Assembly (NCBI GenBank): GCA_963965975.1
Contig: OZ014411.1
Span: 20,240,446 to 20,304,445, forward strand
Length of the DNA: 64,000 nt
Direction: 5' to 3'
Source: Xestospongia bergquistia
Taxonomy: Eukaryota > Porifera > Demospongiae > Haplosclerida > Petrosiidae
The stretch's first letter is position 1, and every line of letters begins with the position of its first letter. The position numbers were made by a program, and so were the translations under genes. The notes below the pieces were generated by a model. The model worked only from the letters and a program-made list of their open reading frames with translations, searched no databases and was not told the DNA's origin. This document shows positions 32,509 through 45,651 of this stretch, piece by piece.

Positions 32509-34741
32509 TAACTAATAGGGCTGGTTGATACATCAATATTATTGACATATCAAGCTTTTATAAGCACTCAATATCCATTATCGATCAATTATAAATTGTC
32601 AATAATTATTGCCTATTCAATAGTTATCGTTTTACCGGCGATACCGCGCATGCGCATTATCTATACATGACCCCGCACACTTTTATCAATATGGCTGAGA
32701 CCGAGAGTAATGTTTTTGATGATGTTGAGCTTGGTGCTATTGATGAGCTTGACGAGACAATCGAAGCAATTGAACCCGATTGTGATGGTGAAACTAATCA
32801 TGCTGTAAACCTGGTAAAAATTCCTAGCAGGAAGGCACTCGTCTGGAAATACTTCGGATTTTCATCACTTACCAATAAACACAAGCCTGTGTGTTCATTA
32901 TGCTACGAAGAAGTGTTAGCGAAGAACTTGAACACGTCAAATCTGTATAGCCACCTGAAGTTACAAGCATCCTGCTGAATATTTAGAAGTTAAGCCTCAG
33001 TTTAAACGCTTATCTTCAATATCGAGCGATACTTCGAGCTCAACAAGTCAAGTCTCGATTATCCATGCGTTCAAGAAGTGTAAGGTTCTTAGTACCACCT
33101 CTAAAGAGTATAAAGAGTTAACTGATGCTGTTACACGCTGCCTGGCAAGGATGGTCTCCCTATTTATACAGTAGAAAAGAAAGGGCTTGTAGAAATGCTT
33201 TGTTTTTTTAATCCATGATACTGCCTACCCAATCGTCATCATTTTTCTCGTGTTGCTATACCTACCTTGTAGATAGCTACAAAAGAAAGGGTACTGGCAG
33301 AGCTTGACTGTAACATGGAATTCTTTTCGGCTACAATCAACTTGTGGAGCTCAGCTACAATGCAACCTTACATTAGTAATTCTATTCATTTTATTGATCA
33401 GAGCTGGGTGTTGAATAGCTACTGTCTTCCGACTCATTTTATACCTGAAAACCACACTGGGGTCAACATAAAGGATTATTTTATTGAATCACAAGCTAGA
33501 TGGAGTCTTATTCCAGAGAAGCAAGTTGCTATGATGACAGAAAATGGTACTAATATTAAATTAGCCTGTGAGTTGTTGCACTGGAATCGATTAAGCTGTT
33601 TCGGACATAATTTAGACTTATCTGTCAAAAAGGTACTGGAAGATCCTAGGATTGGTTGAGTTTTAAGTGTTTGTTGTAAAGTAGTCTCTGCTTTCTCTCA
33701 CAGCTGGAAGCAGAGGAAGGAGCTAGCAGCAATTCAAGAGGAGAAAAATTTACCTAGCAACCTACTCATTAGAGATTGTAAAACAAGATGGGGATCTTCT
33801 CTTGCAATGATTGACCGTGTACTAGAACAACAAGATGCCATTAGAATAGTCCTTTCAGCTGATCGTACTGCTTCACATTTGATGTTTACCTAGAAAGATT
33901 TAGATTTTTTATGTTCAGTGTCTTCTGTACTCCGCCCATTACGCCAGATGACAGACTTGCTGTCTGGCGAGCAGTACGTTACTGTTTCTGTCGTCAAGCC
34001 ACTACTTAACCACATTCTTTCGAAGATTCTTCTTGAGAATGAGGAAGACACTACTCTTTCTAAAGAAATGAAAATTAGAATGCAAGAGAAGTTAAATTCT
34101 TATTATGTGGAAGGGAGTGTTACTCTATTACTTGGTGTATGTTCATTCTTGGATCCCCGATTTAAGCTGTCCTCATCTATAGTTTCTGATAATAAACAAT
34201 CAGAACAAATCCTTACAAAAGTAAAAGATGAAATGTCTTTACTGTGTACTGGTGACAACAGCTCAGAAGATTGTGATGATGGTAACACTAAGTAAAATTC
34301 TAGGAAACCAACCAAGTTCATGTAGTAAATTTTCTCTAGCAGAGAAGATAGAGAAAGAGTTAGATTATTATAAACACTCCCCTAACAATGACACTGATTC
34401 TTGCCCTTTAAGTTGGTGGAGAGACGAACAAAGAAGATTACCATTGTTATCAAAAGTGGCAAGAAAGTATTTATGTATTTGTGCCACAAGTGTTAGCTCA
34501 GAAAGAATCTTCAGCACAGGAGGACATATTCTTTCTGCTAATGTTTACAACCTCAAATGATTGACTACCTAGTTTTTTTTGTTTAAAATTTATAATAATT
34601 ACTTTTCTATTCGAAAGAAATGCAATTTATTGACTTATTGCCAATAATTTAAGGCAGTAGTTACTGACATGCAATTTTCTAATATTGAGCAACTTTAGTA
34701 ACAAATACTCATCTATTGCGTTGCTGCTTGAGGATACCAAA
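32509..34741 (+). mobile_element. hAT transposon with BED finger, decayed
   Basis: About 2.2 kb, nested in the MITE. The left end near 32517 begins TAGGGCTGG. No matching right terminal repeat was found, so the right end seems eroded. The coding content is described in the pseudogene entry. Confidence 0.65.
32691..34560 (+). pseudogene. ZBED-type hAT transposase, broken into pieces
   Basis: Starts near 32691 (MAETESNVFDDVELG). A BED zinc finger follows (WKYFGF, CSLCYEEV, LYSHLK), and a one-base insertion near 32970 shifts the frame just before its last His. The RNase-H-like core is at 33315-33659 (INLWSSATM, HFIDQSWVLNS, CFGHNLDLSVKK), with Glu in the usual TDNG position. Further pieces lie at 33918-34295 (LDPRFKL). 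The C-terminal hAT dimerisation region is at about 34380-34560 (SWWRDEQRRLPLLSKVARKY, SVSSERIFSTGG). Several stops and shifts exclude activity. Confidence 0.8.
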
Positions 34742-34856
34742 TATCTAAATATTCGTGAAGTCAAATTTTCACGGTTAACACAAAATGTGAAATTATGACT
34801 TTGGGAAAATTTTATGCGAGAAACTTTGAGCAGTAAAATTTTTAACATTTACGGTA

Positions 34857-37800
34857 TATGATTGTTGGTCACCTTACGTGATGATTATTGTAACTATAAG
34901 CACTAGTGCTAGTGTTAATTTTGCAAAGCAAATTAGGACTATGACTAATGCTTGTCTTGAGAGCCATGCAGATTGTTAGTTTTGTGTAGATTACTGTGAG
35001 TTAAAATATTATTTTCAGTTTGCAATCTTTGCTATTTAGGTATGCTAAGTAAGTCAAAAGGGCAAATTTTTAGAGTGTCAGTTGCCTAACAGATTCTCTT
35101 TAACATGCATCTAAAGGACGGGTCTACAGGTGATAGACGTGAAAATGCAGTTGCAAATGAAAACATGGTTACTGATATCAACTTTGTTGATGTATGCTGT
35201 CAGCAGTCAGCATATATGGATGGTCATAGTGATATTATAGAAGATATTCGGCTTATAAAAGCAAGTGAGTAGTGTATAAATATATGGGCTTCTTCCAAAG
35301 TTCATCCTATCAACTCAGGTGTAAGTGACAACAATGTTAGAATAAGAGTTAATTCTTACTCTTTAACTGTGTACTTCCAGGAAAATGACTGTTTCTAACA
35401 ACATTATTAAAGACCAAAAAGTACCATAACTATGGTAATAAATGATGTGAATTGGATGTCTGGAAGGATTAGAGCAATCTGATCTTTGGAAATTGAACTG
35501 ATACTAGCAAACTATGCATGGAATTGTTTTGTTACAAACAAACATACACATACTTGTGGTGAGTTTCATTTTCAAAAAACTTATATAGCTATATACCTTC
35601 ATAAAGCAGATTGTTTCAGAGGAACAAGCCAAAATGGCAGCGTTTGCTAAAAAGCAAATGATATTGGAGTCTCAATGCTATGCTTGAATATTCTCAAGCA
35701 TCAATACAGCCTGATATATTATTGTAAGTCATGTGACAATTTGTAGCTCATACATACCACAAGGTAGGAAATTTTCAAGGGCAATTGTTTTTGCTATTTT
35801 CGTAGATTTTATCAGATACTGCTAAAATCAAGGCTGTCACATTTATAGCTGCACACCTGTGAGCAAGTGCTGTTACAAATCTCTTTGTTTTTGTAGTTTT
35901 TCAAGTTTTGTTTTCATGGCTTTGTACCGGTATTTCATCATCAAAGAGAGACTCCCAAGAGAAGCATAATTATTTTCTATTAATTTTAATGGCCTCAGCC
36001 ACTGTTGCAGGAATAGTGCAAAACATAATATATAAGACAATAGAAGATAGGAAAAAGATGTAAATGTAAGCTTACATTATTATAGCTTACATTTAAATTT
36101 ATGAAGAGATCAAGATGAGGCAAACACTCTTTCCCAAAATTTGACGTATGTATTGCTTGAAGATTGTTAGCTTTTGAACAAATTTAATGAACACCATTGC
36201 TATAAGTTTGTATAAGGCTCTCTGCTTTTGCTTGCAATACCTCATCTGTCAAGGCTATGTGTTGCCAAAAACAAGAAAAATCATGGCTATTGTTCTGACT
36301 TCCTGCTTCATATCTGTTAGTCCAGAAAAAACGTCATATATAAGCTTGCAAAAAAATCACATCTGAAACTTGATACATTCCTTCATTAGCCTTACAAGAT
36401 GTAGAACATACTTCATAATAATTAATAACTTATTGTGAAGCACATCTTTGTAAATAATGTAATAGCAAAAAAATTCGTGACATGCTTTGTGTGCCAAGAC
36501 TACATTTTAAAGTGCCTTTGGGCCCCTTTAACCTCTCAGTAGCCCTGTACTTACTTGCTCAACTAGCTTGTTCTTCATTGGAATCTTGATATGATATTAA
36601 AAATGTTAAAGCGTGTTGTTATGTGCAGATTGTAGCAGACTAGTTTTTATCCCCAGACCATAAAATTTTACATGATAGGTTTTTTAGGCTCTGAACGAAC
36701 ATTTTTTTACCAGACTAATTTTACTGTGACAGTCCTCATGCAGCTATTCAACAACAAAATAGATAAAGCTATACCTTATTCCATATATAAGCACTCAGAA
36801 TCATCAACAATGGGAGACAGAAAAAGAATAATAACCATTTCTGACTACCCTGAGAATGTCTTGTCCAACCACCATCAGGATGTTCAGCCATCTTTATCAT
36901 GTAGGTGTGACTAAATGTGTATGAAGTCCTGTGCCTTTACACCCACTCGCTTAATGTGAGAAGCGCGTCTGTCCATGTATACACCAGCTGTCTTAACCTG
37001 AAGGGTTTGTGGTGAAATTGCATACGTTTACTAGTGTTATATTGACAACAGTTATCAAGTCCACCATTTCCACCTAATTATAAATGAAGAGAGAACCATA
37101 TTGTCTATACACAACAAATGAATTATCAAATATTTTAATAATCATAGTAGGACTCCTTCCTTCTTAACCTGGATGAGTGAGCTAGTTGTCATAAACAATG
37201 TACCAGAGCAAGTTGCAACTTTGGAAACATAGTGGAAGAGAGAGACAACTAAAAATGACATTAGATGATAAAACAAAATAGATAAAGCTATTCAAAATAA
37301 ATGAAGTGAATTTAAGTAGAAATAACCATGATATTGCAATGTCGTGCACTACAATAAGAAATCTAATTTTTTCCTACTATCTTTCTTCAAATTTGGCCAG
37401 CAAAATAAACAGCAAATACATGCAAATGCATTTATTTGATAAATAAAAAGTAACAAAAAACCACGTTATTAATTTCACATTAAAGTAGGGTGTTTCTTTG
37501 CAGGCTACCTAGACACTTAAACATATAAATAATGTAAATATTAATTGGTCCTAAAAAATAAAATAAAATCTATATTAGCATTCAGATATTATGACTTCAA
37601 TGACTGATGTATCTTAAATATCATGTGTTTAATTTTTTATAATAGATTCTTAATAACAGGATTTCAACGGATCTAATAAACCAGTCAAATCATTTAAAAA
37701 TTATTATCTAAAAAATTTAAGCATAAATCATTATTGTATAATTACTTGGATTATCTCAATCTGTCATTAGACAACTAAATACATGTAGTAATGAAATGCA

Positions 37801-38610
37801 CTAAAGTGCTTAAACTTGCTGCAGAGACTTTCTTTATTCTTTTCAGCCTCCTCAAGTAACCTATACCACATGTACAGAATACAGACAAGATATATCTCAC
37901 ATGATGCACAAGATAATTATTGATGACTCAGCATTTCTCTTCAATGAAAGGGGAAAAAAGCTTTGCCGTTTAGTGTATATACTGGGTACTTTGTACTCTA
38001 ATTGACAAAAGATCCAATACTTTCCAACTTCTTAGTAAACGTTAGTGATTCTCTAATGACAGCTATGGTGCTAGTATTTTTAGTTTGTGCTAAATGTATT
38101 GACAAAGATAACTACCAAAAGTTAGTAAAACTGTCATAACTTTCCAAACAAGTAAAATTCTCACATTTAAAAGTTGGAAAATGTCATAAGCTGTATGTAG
38201 GAGGTTTTTATTAAATTCTCGAGTCTTCACTGAAAGTTTTGCTTTTTTCCAAAGGTTTTTCAGACTTTTAAAGCTTTTTGTTCGTTTGATGCCTCTTTTG
38301 GCTGTATTCTTAAGTATAGACATTTTGCTACCGTCCACTATAGTTTAGTGGCTACCAGTGCCGTGTTTGCCGAGTTGAAGCAGTTCAAACCATTTGCCCG
38401 GGTAACACACACTGGCAGACTACAGTAACCCTTGCTATGCGCCCACGCACAGCAAGGTTAATAATATAACACTTAGTAGATGAGCTAACTTCAATCATTA
38501 GGATGATCTTTCCTAATTTTAAAACTAAATCCTTTGTTTCTTTGTGTAGTTTAACTGAAAGATTCTCATAATTAGGACTTAGAGGAGCTCTTAACTGGGA
38601 GGAATACATA
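34857..38610. other. Long non-coding stretch
   Basis: About 3.75 kb with no supported gene. Open frames at 36672-36914 (+), 38090-38338 (-) and 38385-38615 (-) are isolated, lack family motifs and have no splice partners that I could find. The Lys-rich 38090-38338 frame could be a transposon relic. Confidence 0.4.
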
Positions 38611-38614
38611 ATCA

Positions 38615-38800
38615 CAAGTCATGGAATTCATGTGTTAACATTTTTTAGTGTAATGTGGTTGGTGGGTGGAATGGCTGGTTTATCTGATTTAAGATTTTCA
38701 TTTACTGCCTCCAACTAATAAAGTAATACATTTTATAATAAAGTTGTATGGACACATTTACTTGAATAGATTTTTTAAAAAAATGTTAACTTCAAACTGT
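38615..38800. repeat. Left arm of an inverted-repeat element
   Basis: About 185 bp matching the reverse complement of 39065-39250, with TTTACTGCCTCCAAC and AATAAAGTTGTATGGA as anchors. The spacer is about 265 bp. The total of about 640 bp fits a fold-back transposon or long-TIR MITE. Confidence 0.7.
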
Positions 38801-39064
38801 GCATTAAGTAATAGGTCACTCTAGCTTCATGAGGAGTTAGATTTGTTAGAGTATGTCCATTCAACTAGTGCAATAAAGTCAGAAGATAACTTATAAATAT
38901 TATAAATTACTTGGATTGTTTCATCTCCAGGATGGATCAATCCAGTTTTATCAGCTTGTAAGCCATTAGTACACTACTCACAAAACTACAACCTACAATA
39001 ATTATAGTAATACAATATCTGTTATCAAATGAGACTTTGTTAAACTCTTTTAATAATTATGTAC

Positions 39065-39250
39065 ACAGGAGTTAATATTTATCGTAAAAATTCTACTCAA
39101 ATAAGTGTCTCCATACAACTTTATTGTATAATGGATATAGTTGGAGGCAGTGAATGAAGATGCTAAAGATCTTATATCAGATAAACCAGCAACTCCACTC
39201 ACCGATCACACTATACTGAGAAATGGTAACACAGGAATTCAGAACATAAC
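39065..39250. repeat. Right arm of an inverted-repeat element
   Basis: Inverted partner of 38615-38800. An open frame of 60 codons at 39141-39323 crosses it and is probably accidental. Confidence 0.7.
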
Positions 39251-40226
39251 AATTCAGAATCATCTGATAACTACTTCTATTTTGCCAATATATTCTTGTG
39301 ACAAGATGGTAGTAACACTATAATGTTAACAAAAATATCCTTTATTAGTAAACTTCATTAACTAGAACTATATTTGGTGAACAGTGTAAAGACCTCATAC
39401 CATATTTACAGCTATTACACACCTTCATGCAGCAATCACAATCACAAAAGCTATCGCACAATATCTATCTAAAAAGTCTTTACCAGTTAAAAGGAAAGTG
39501 TCATCAAATGAAAACTGTGAGACCAATGAAAGTTTTTTTCAACTAATCAGAAAAGAAAAACTATAGCCACTATATATGTCAAAAATAAATCAATCACAAA
39601 TTAATACAGCTAAGAAAACTTTTGTGAAAAAGAGGTAAAGTTTGTGGAGGCTGCTTTAAAGAAACTGTTATATAAATACAGTGTGACTCCTGTCTATTAT
39701 GAATGTACCTTACATGTACTATTCCAAAAATAACTGCAATAGCTGATAACTACATTTACCAATTTTCTAATACTGAGCATGTAGCTAAATAGTATAGTTG
39801 TCTGTTTGTGTAAAAATAGTTGTTTTATTGTGTTCATTTCATATTACTAATGTAAATATCATTGTGTCACTTTTTATGTTACAAAAAATATAAATCCTTA
39901 CCTAAAAACTCTTCTTCATTATCTTTTATTCCTTCTATCTAAGTTCATAACAGTTCATTTAGTTCTTCCAGACAAGCAATCACTTCAGCTATTGCTCACG
40001 TGAGAGAATGTAATATAAAAATTGAAAAGAAGAGGTTAAAATTCGGATCATTTTTCACTTTCTCCGGCCAATGATGTCCGTAATTCCGTATATTGTTGAC
40101 CGCCATTTTCTGACTGCTACCTACAAGACAGGAGTAAGAGTACACAGATTTATTCTATTTATTTTTCTGTGTTGTAGTCTCTTTAGATTAAGTTCATTAC
40201 AGCTTGTCTTCTCTGTATAAGACAGA
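39251..40226. promoter_or_regulatory. Upstream region of the 40.2-44.8 kb gene
   Basis: No gene in most of it. The last 170 bases are less AT-rich and hold a CCAAT word (about 40068) and a GCCATTTT word (about 40102) resembling a YY1-type site, plausible promoter elements for the gene starting at 40227. Confidence 0.4.
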
Positions 40227-43200
40227 ATGTTTTGGGAAGGCCGAGAGATTTCTGTATCAGTTGAAATGAGTTTTGATGATGGTTTAGTAGTGTCTCATGC
40301 AGATTCTTCCTCACGTACTTTCTTCAAGGGAGTATTGCTGCCCCTCAAAAAAGGAATTTCTGGATTATTTGAGTGTACATCAATTGATGGACTTGTAACC
40401 ACTAAAAGAAGAAAGAGGTGAGTGTATGTGTACTCTTTAATGTTAAAACTGTACAATGCCAGGCTCATACAATTAAACTAAAAAGTTTATCACTTATTTT
40501 TGGGATTACTAATTATATTGTGATATTATATTAATGACGGTAAATATTAAATTACCTTTACCTGTTACGTTCAGATAATTGATGAAATCTAGGAGTTAGC
40601 ATTACCAGTTTCAAATATATCCATACTATGTTCAGGACTGACATTGATTATTACACATAATTAACAATAACTTTGTACTTAATTCCAAAAGAATGTTATG
40701 CAATTTCTAGTCAGAATTAATACCACTATTATCTAATATTTCATAAGTTACATGAAGTATTACAAGTTAAATGCTGGGAGATGTCATAGTCTTGTCAACA
40801 AAATCTAATGATGTTGTAATGCTTGATATTATGATGTGTGCCAGCAAACAATGTTTAACAGTTTCATAGTGAAGCTGTAATTGATCTATATTATCAATGT
40901 TGGCAAAGAACACTATGAATTTGCCATCATCGATATTCTATAATGAAATTCCTGAACTGTGGACAGGTAAATTCCCTTTTAAAAGTGCAAAGATCATTTA
41001 GTAGAGATAGATTGTTTCATTAAAATTTGATGTGACTAACATGGAGCGACATGTTTTCTTTGAGTACATACCTAGCTACCGTAAACGTCAAAATTTTAGA
41101 GGTAGTTATATCTTCGTGGTTGAGTGACATTGCGAAAATTAGACTTGCGAATAATTAATAATTAATAATCTAATTTTCGCAGTTGACACAAAATGTGAAA
41201 TTATGAGTTCGGGAAAATTTTACGTGCGAGAGTTTGAGCGGCGAAAATTTTGAGATTTACGGTATATTGCTGTAAAAGTATATGTATGTATGTATATGTA
41301 TGCTTTAGTGATATAAATTTTTGGAGCACATTCAGTAGAGACAGTGATCTTGTGGCTTTTCATGTTGTATGATGGAAGGAAACCATAAAATTATTCATGA
41401 AGTATTAGACCACAACATTATTCAAACATCACGTATCCCATGAACAGCAGCAATAGTTCTTGTAAGGAAAAGCAATAAACTGATCTAACTCCGTATTGAC
41501 TATTGTATGCAAAACTCAATAAAATGTGAAATGGTTACCTTATTTCTTGCATGCATAGATCAGCAACTTGACTTCAAAATATCAGACAATGAAGAAGCCT
41601 TGATACATCCAGCTCTTTGCAAAAAAGCAAATGAAAAACTCCATGAAATGGAATGTATTTCTAAAACTCATGGATTGACTGAATAATGGTCATAGTTAGA
41701 AGTTCATGACAATATTCTGTGGAGAAGGTATCAACCACTAAATGGAAAACTAGTCAATAAAGTTGAAGGAGCTATGCGAAGGATCAATTGTGGAATCATC
41801 TAGGTAATAGGTATACAATAATACTTACTTCATTAAACAGTCTGGCCTAGCATGCACACAAATTGCTCATTGAATTCTGTTGATTTTCTATACCTAATCA
41901 ACTTCATACAAAATAGGCTGACGATTTTAATCATCACTTATCCCAGTGATTTGTAAACATCAGAAAACAACATCCTACTATTCTGAGGATGACTGTCTCC
42001 TTCTATAGGACTATACTACATGTGCTCTGCACTATAGCTGAAGACTAAGGTCAATAGAAAGAATTTCACCTAATTTGCATAGCCTATTACAGCTTGCATT
42101 ACAACTGGGTACTCAACTTTCTTTTAATGTTTTGTCATCTTTTCTAACTTCTTTGTCTCTAAGAAACGAATTTTTGTGAACTCCATAAGTCATTTTAAGT
42201 CAATGAACTGTTTTCAAGCCACAATGTGCCTAAAATTTACTAGGCTCATTCTGAATAGATCCTTACAGTACAAGTGCAGTCATTATTATTACCTTCTGTC
42301 TTTGTCTTGGTTAGTCTTCTCTTCCTAGCCGGATATCTGTGTTGTGTATTGATGACTTACTGATCCTATCAATTTCTCATGATAAACTTTGGTCAAGGTA
42401 ATACCCAAACATTTGCTTTAGGTTTTGATGGAATTAAAGGGTGTTGCCATGCTAAAATCAACAAATGATAGTCAAAGACCTGCCTTGAAGTTATTTAATG
42501 AAACATAGCCTGTTTCTTAAACTACTTTAGGGTGTTTGTTGCAGGGACTAGAATATCCTGAAATCAGGTTTTCAAAAATGTTGTTACAAACTTCTGCTTT
42601 CTTTGACTTATTTAGCTCAACTTTGTAGTGAGAGTGGTTACTTCACTTCCCATTACTTGCCTCTGTTTACCTCTATTTGTCAAATTGAAGCTACTTTGCC
42701 ATTCCTGACATTAAGTCTTCTGTAGTTGCCGACATTTCTCCTTGATAGCTCATCCAAACAGCAAGAAAACTCATTTAGGGGCTTGTTTAGGTGGTTATGA
42801 ACTCCATCACACTATACCCTCAATCCTCATCTGAAACAAATTCTCACTTTATCTTGTTGACAACATTAAAAGGGATTTTTCCATGATAGAAAAGTTGTTA
42901 GAAAACACCAACTTAGTGTTGTATCCATACTGTTTATGGCTACATGATGATGGTTGATGTACACATCCTTTTCTCCATTGTTTGTGTGTTGTATGTTTTT
43001 TTCTTTGTGGTTTACACCTCATATAGCATCACGATTTGCTGCTTACCTTAAGCCTGGGTGAAGTTAACAAAAGTACGAAGGTAGCTATTTGTAAGGATGT
43101 CTACATGACATAAACCATGTAAACTGAGGCCCCAGGTGTTCCTGACCTAGCTATTGCAGGATTGGGGTAGTTAGTTCAGTGCATAAATCTGGGCTGATGC

Positions 43201-44771
43201 TGTTTCAAAGTGTGTGTCTTACCTGGTCATTTAAGACTGTCTCTTTATCAGGGAAGATGCAGTGCACGATTGCTTGTGAACGTAATCTTTAGAAGGTAGC
43301 ACTGTGTATGTATATAGGTTATAATTATACAATATTTTTCATATCATTTTGTGGCTAAACTTGGACTTGTGTACTACCATGTTATCCTTTATTGATGAAC
43401 TCATAGTGTAACATTAGGTCAATGATGACTGACTAGCTATGGTAGTTATTGTATTTCTTATTCACCTATTTCTGTTTATTTCTTATTGTTGTACTTACAT
43501 TTTCAGACTTTGTCAGGATTACCACAACATCAAATCAGCTCAGATCTTTGATTCACCAGGTAGATCAGTACAGAAAAAGAGCAACAATTGTCAAGGTACT
43601 AGTTAAAATAGTGTGTGCATTACCAAGAAGTTAGCAGGTTATAAATTAATGTTGTACGGATAATCAATTAAGCATTAGTTGTATGGCTGATGTTAGCTGA
43701 ATCTGTTAAAATCAGTATCAAAGAAAAAACTCTGTGAATGAGTAATTTATTCCACAAGCTTTATACTTGTGCAAAGTGCTAAGCACGTTGTTAAGCATGT
43801 CATGAACTGATGGTGAAATACTGAAAGATAGATTTGCTTTCCAAAAAATAAATTATAAGACATTAATTATAAATGCTGAAATGTGAGCACTTGGAATGCA
43901 TTGCCAGGCGTAGCAAGTCTAATGTTACATATATGCATGCAATGCCAGTATTCAAATGTTCCATCAGTCTATAGTTTATAATATGTAGGTCCCATTAAGG
44001 CTTTTCCTTTCTGAACATGATACTTGTGTGTAATAGTGATACAATATATGTGTTGCTCTGCATCAGAAGATTTAGTGACACCTAGAACTTGTCAGAAATG
44101 TGGTGTTTTCCAGCTGTGTATTGTGTCATCATATAGACAGGTTCTCTTCTTAGGTGAATTGTTGTCAAACTTTAGAAAAATTAGTAGTCATATTAAGCTT
44201 TTTAATGAAGAACAAAGGGTATTGCTAGATGTAGCAATGCCTGTTAATGATTTTGACAGTAATGGTTGACCTTTTAGCCTATAGTGTTTAAAATAGTTAA
44301 AGCATCTGTACAATTGGTCTTTATTCAAAATTTGAGTATTTTCATTTATTTGTAGCTTTGAAAGTATGTCTCATTAGATTTTTCTGCTTTGAATTAGGTA
44401 CAATGAGAAAGGCAAAGACATCAAGAAGGCATGTGAGAATAAAGGCAAGAAAGGTATGATCATACATAATACCTAAGAATGACTGTGTTATTGATGTGTA
44501 TTTTCAGCTTCCTAAGGTACAACTGTTATTGTCTAAAGAGCAGGTGATGCAAACCCAAAGCAATACAAGCCATTCCTCAAGGCCAACAATTAAAGAGAAT
44601 GATGTTTGTCACACAGCAACAGATAAAACAGACATAATTGAAGTTGCTGCTGACATGGAATCACACCATACTGTTTTTAACTTTGCTGATAATTCCGATA
44701 ATGCAGGTGTATCCCCTATAACACCAAAATTGAAGACCTTTACTTTGGAATTATCAAAATTGAATAATTAA
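40227..44771 (+). CDS. Five-exon gene of unknown function (265 residues)
   Basis: I do not recognise this protein. Exons 40227-40417, 43507-43595, 44067-44264, 44398-44453 and 44508-44771 have GT-AG borders, and all phases (2, 1, 1, 0) join into one frame ending in TAA. That agreement over four junctions is the main evidence for a real gene. Exon 1 (63 residues and 2 bases) ends in a KRRKR cluster. Exon 3 has TCQKCG and a Leu-rich segment. Exon 4 is very basic (RKAKTSRRHVRIKARK), a likely nuclear-localisation or nucleic-acid-binding stretch. The C-terminal 87 residues are polar and acidic. A nuclear role is inferred only from the basic segments. Intron 1 (3.1 kb) contains a MITE and a retroelement relic. 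The 3' end converges on the ADAR-like gene. Confidence 0.62.
41079..41262. mobile_element. Intact TA-flanked MITE
   Basis: 184 bp, starts CCGTAAACGTCAAAATTTT and ends in the inverted counterpart TTTACGG. TA is present at both sides (41077-41078, 41263-41264), as for Tc1/mariner-type insertions. No coding capacity. It is the reference copy for the split one at 32426-34854. Confidence 0.85.
41380..42480 (+). mobile_element. Relic of a Ty3/gypsy-like reverse transcriptase
   Basis: Two short motifs in order: about 41395-41505 reads like the start of an RT core (EVLDHNIIQTSRIP, VLVRK, LRIDYC), and about 42333-42390 gives VLCIDDLLILS, a diverged YIDD box. They are about twice as far apart as normal and separated by stops, so an insertion or rearrangement lies between them. 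It sits in intron 1 of the 40.2 kb gene. Confidence 0.42.
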
Positions 44772-45651
44772 CCACAGTATTATAAGGAAGTTAAAGCTAT
44801 CTCAATGACTGACAATTACTCTGTGCATATATATGATGGTGATTAGTAGTTAACTCAGCAGACAGTAACTTCTTTTTCACATTCATGCAGGTATTGTGTA
44901 ACTAAACAATTTCTCCTATCTTTGCAAAAGAACTCATTTGAATAGAAAGGTCATAACTGCACTATAACTTTGAGGATGTTTTATATTAATGATTATCTAT
45001 ATAAATTACTGCCATCATGCAAGGATTTTGAATACCAAAAACAGTTTTGGGGCACATTCTCAAGCAATGAAAGTTGCCAATGTCAGAGTGTTAAACATAC
45101 AGATGAATAGATTAGCTGAGCTATTTATGTTTAGGTGGTGTTGTACAAACAACACAGTATCATTTGAGGCTGAAGCAATGTGATAGTTGACTGTTATTTG
45201 TCTACAGAAATAACATCATATTGACTTATCTCACAGGAACATTTTGTTGCCAGTATTATTCTGATTACGTATTACAATGCATAGCTCATTGCAGTGTATG
45301 TAAACATTATAACATGTAACAACTTAGTGATGGACACAATTCAGCTTGTTTGACCACAAATGTGGATGACAAACAACTTGGAAGTACAAGTTGGAGATAA
45401 AGTGACATTTAAATGGTTTCACGTGGGAAATACAATATACTAAACTATGTCTATATTCAGTTTTCTGAGCAACTGTTTATATCTTTTACTCTTACTGTGT
45501 GCTAATACATGTGTAGTTGTCATTAGCAATTATTAATTAAAATAAGGTCAGACTAACATATACCACAAGCAAATTTGCATTCCTTTTTGCACTTATTAGG
45601 AAAGAGATTTCAAGAAAATTAGTAACAAAAGAAAGGTAATAAGAAAACAAA
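44772..45651. other. Convergent intergenic region
   Basis: Between the 3' ends of the unknown gene (plus) and the ADAR-like gene (minus). Presumably holds both 3' UTRs. No other feature seen. Confidence 0.45.

Larger units (their letters stand above)
32426..34854. mobile_element. MITE (TA-flanked) split by a hAT insertion
   Basis: The left piece (32426 to about 32508) and right piece (about 34742-34854) together match the intact 184-bp MITE at 41079-41262. TA dinucleotides flank both outer ends (32424-32425 and 34855-34856). The hAT element lies exactly between the two halves. Confidence 0.72.
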
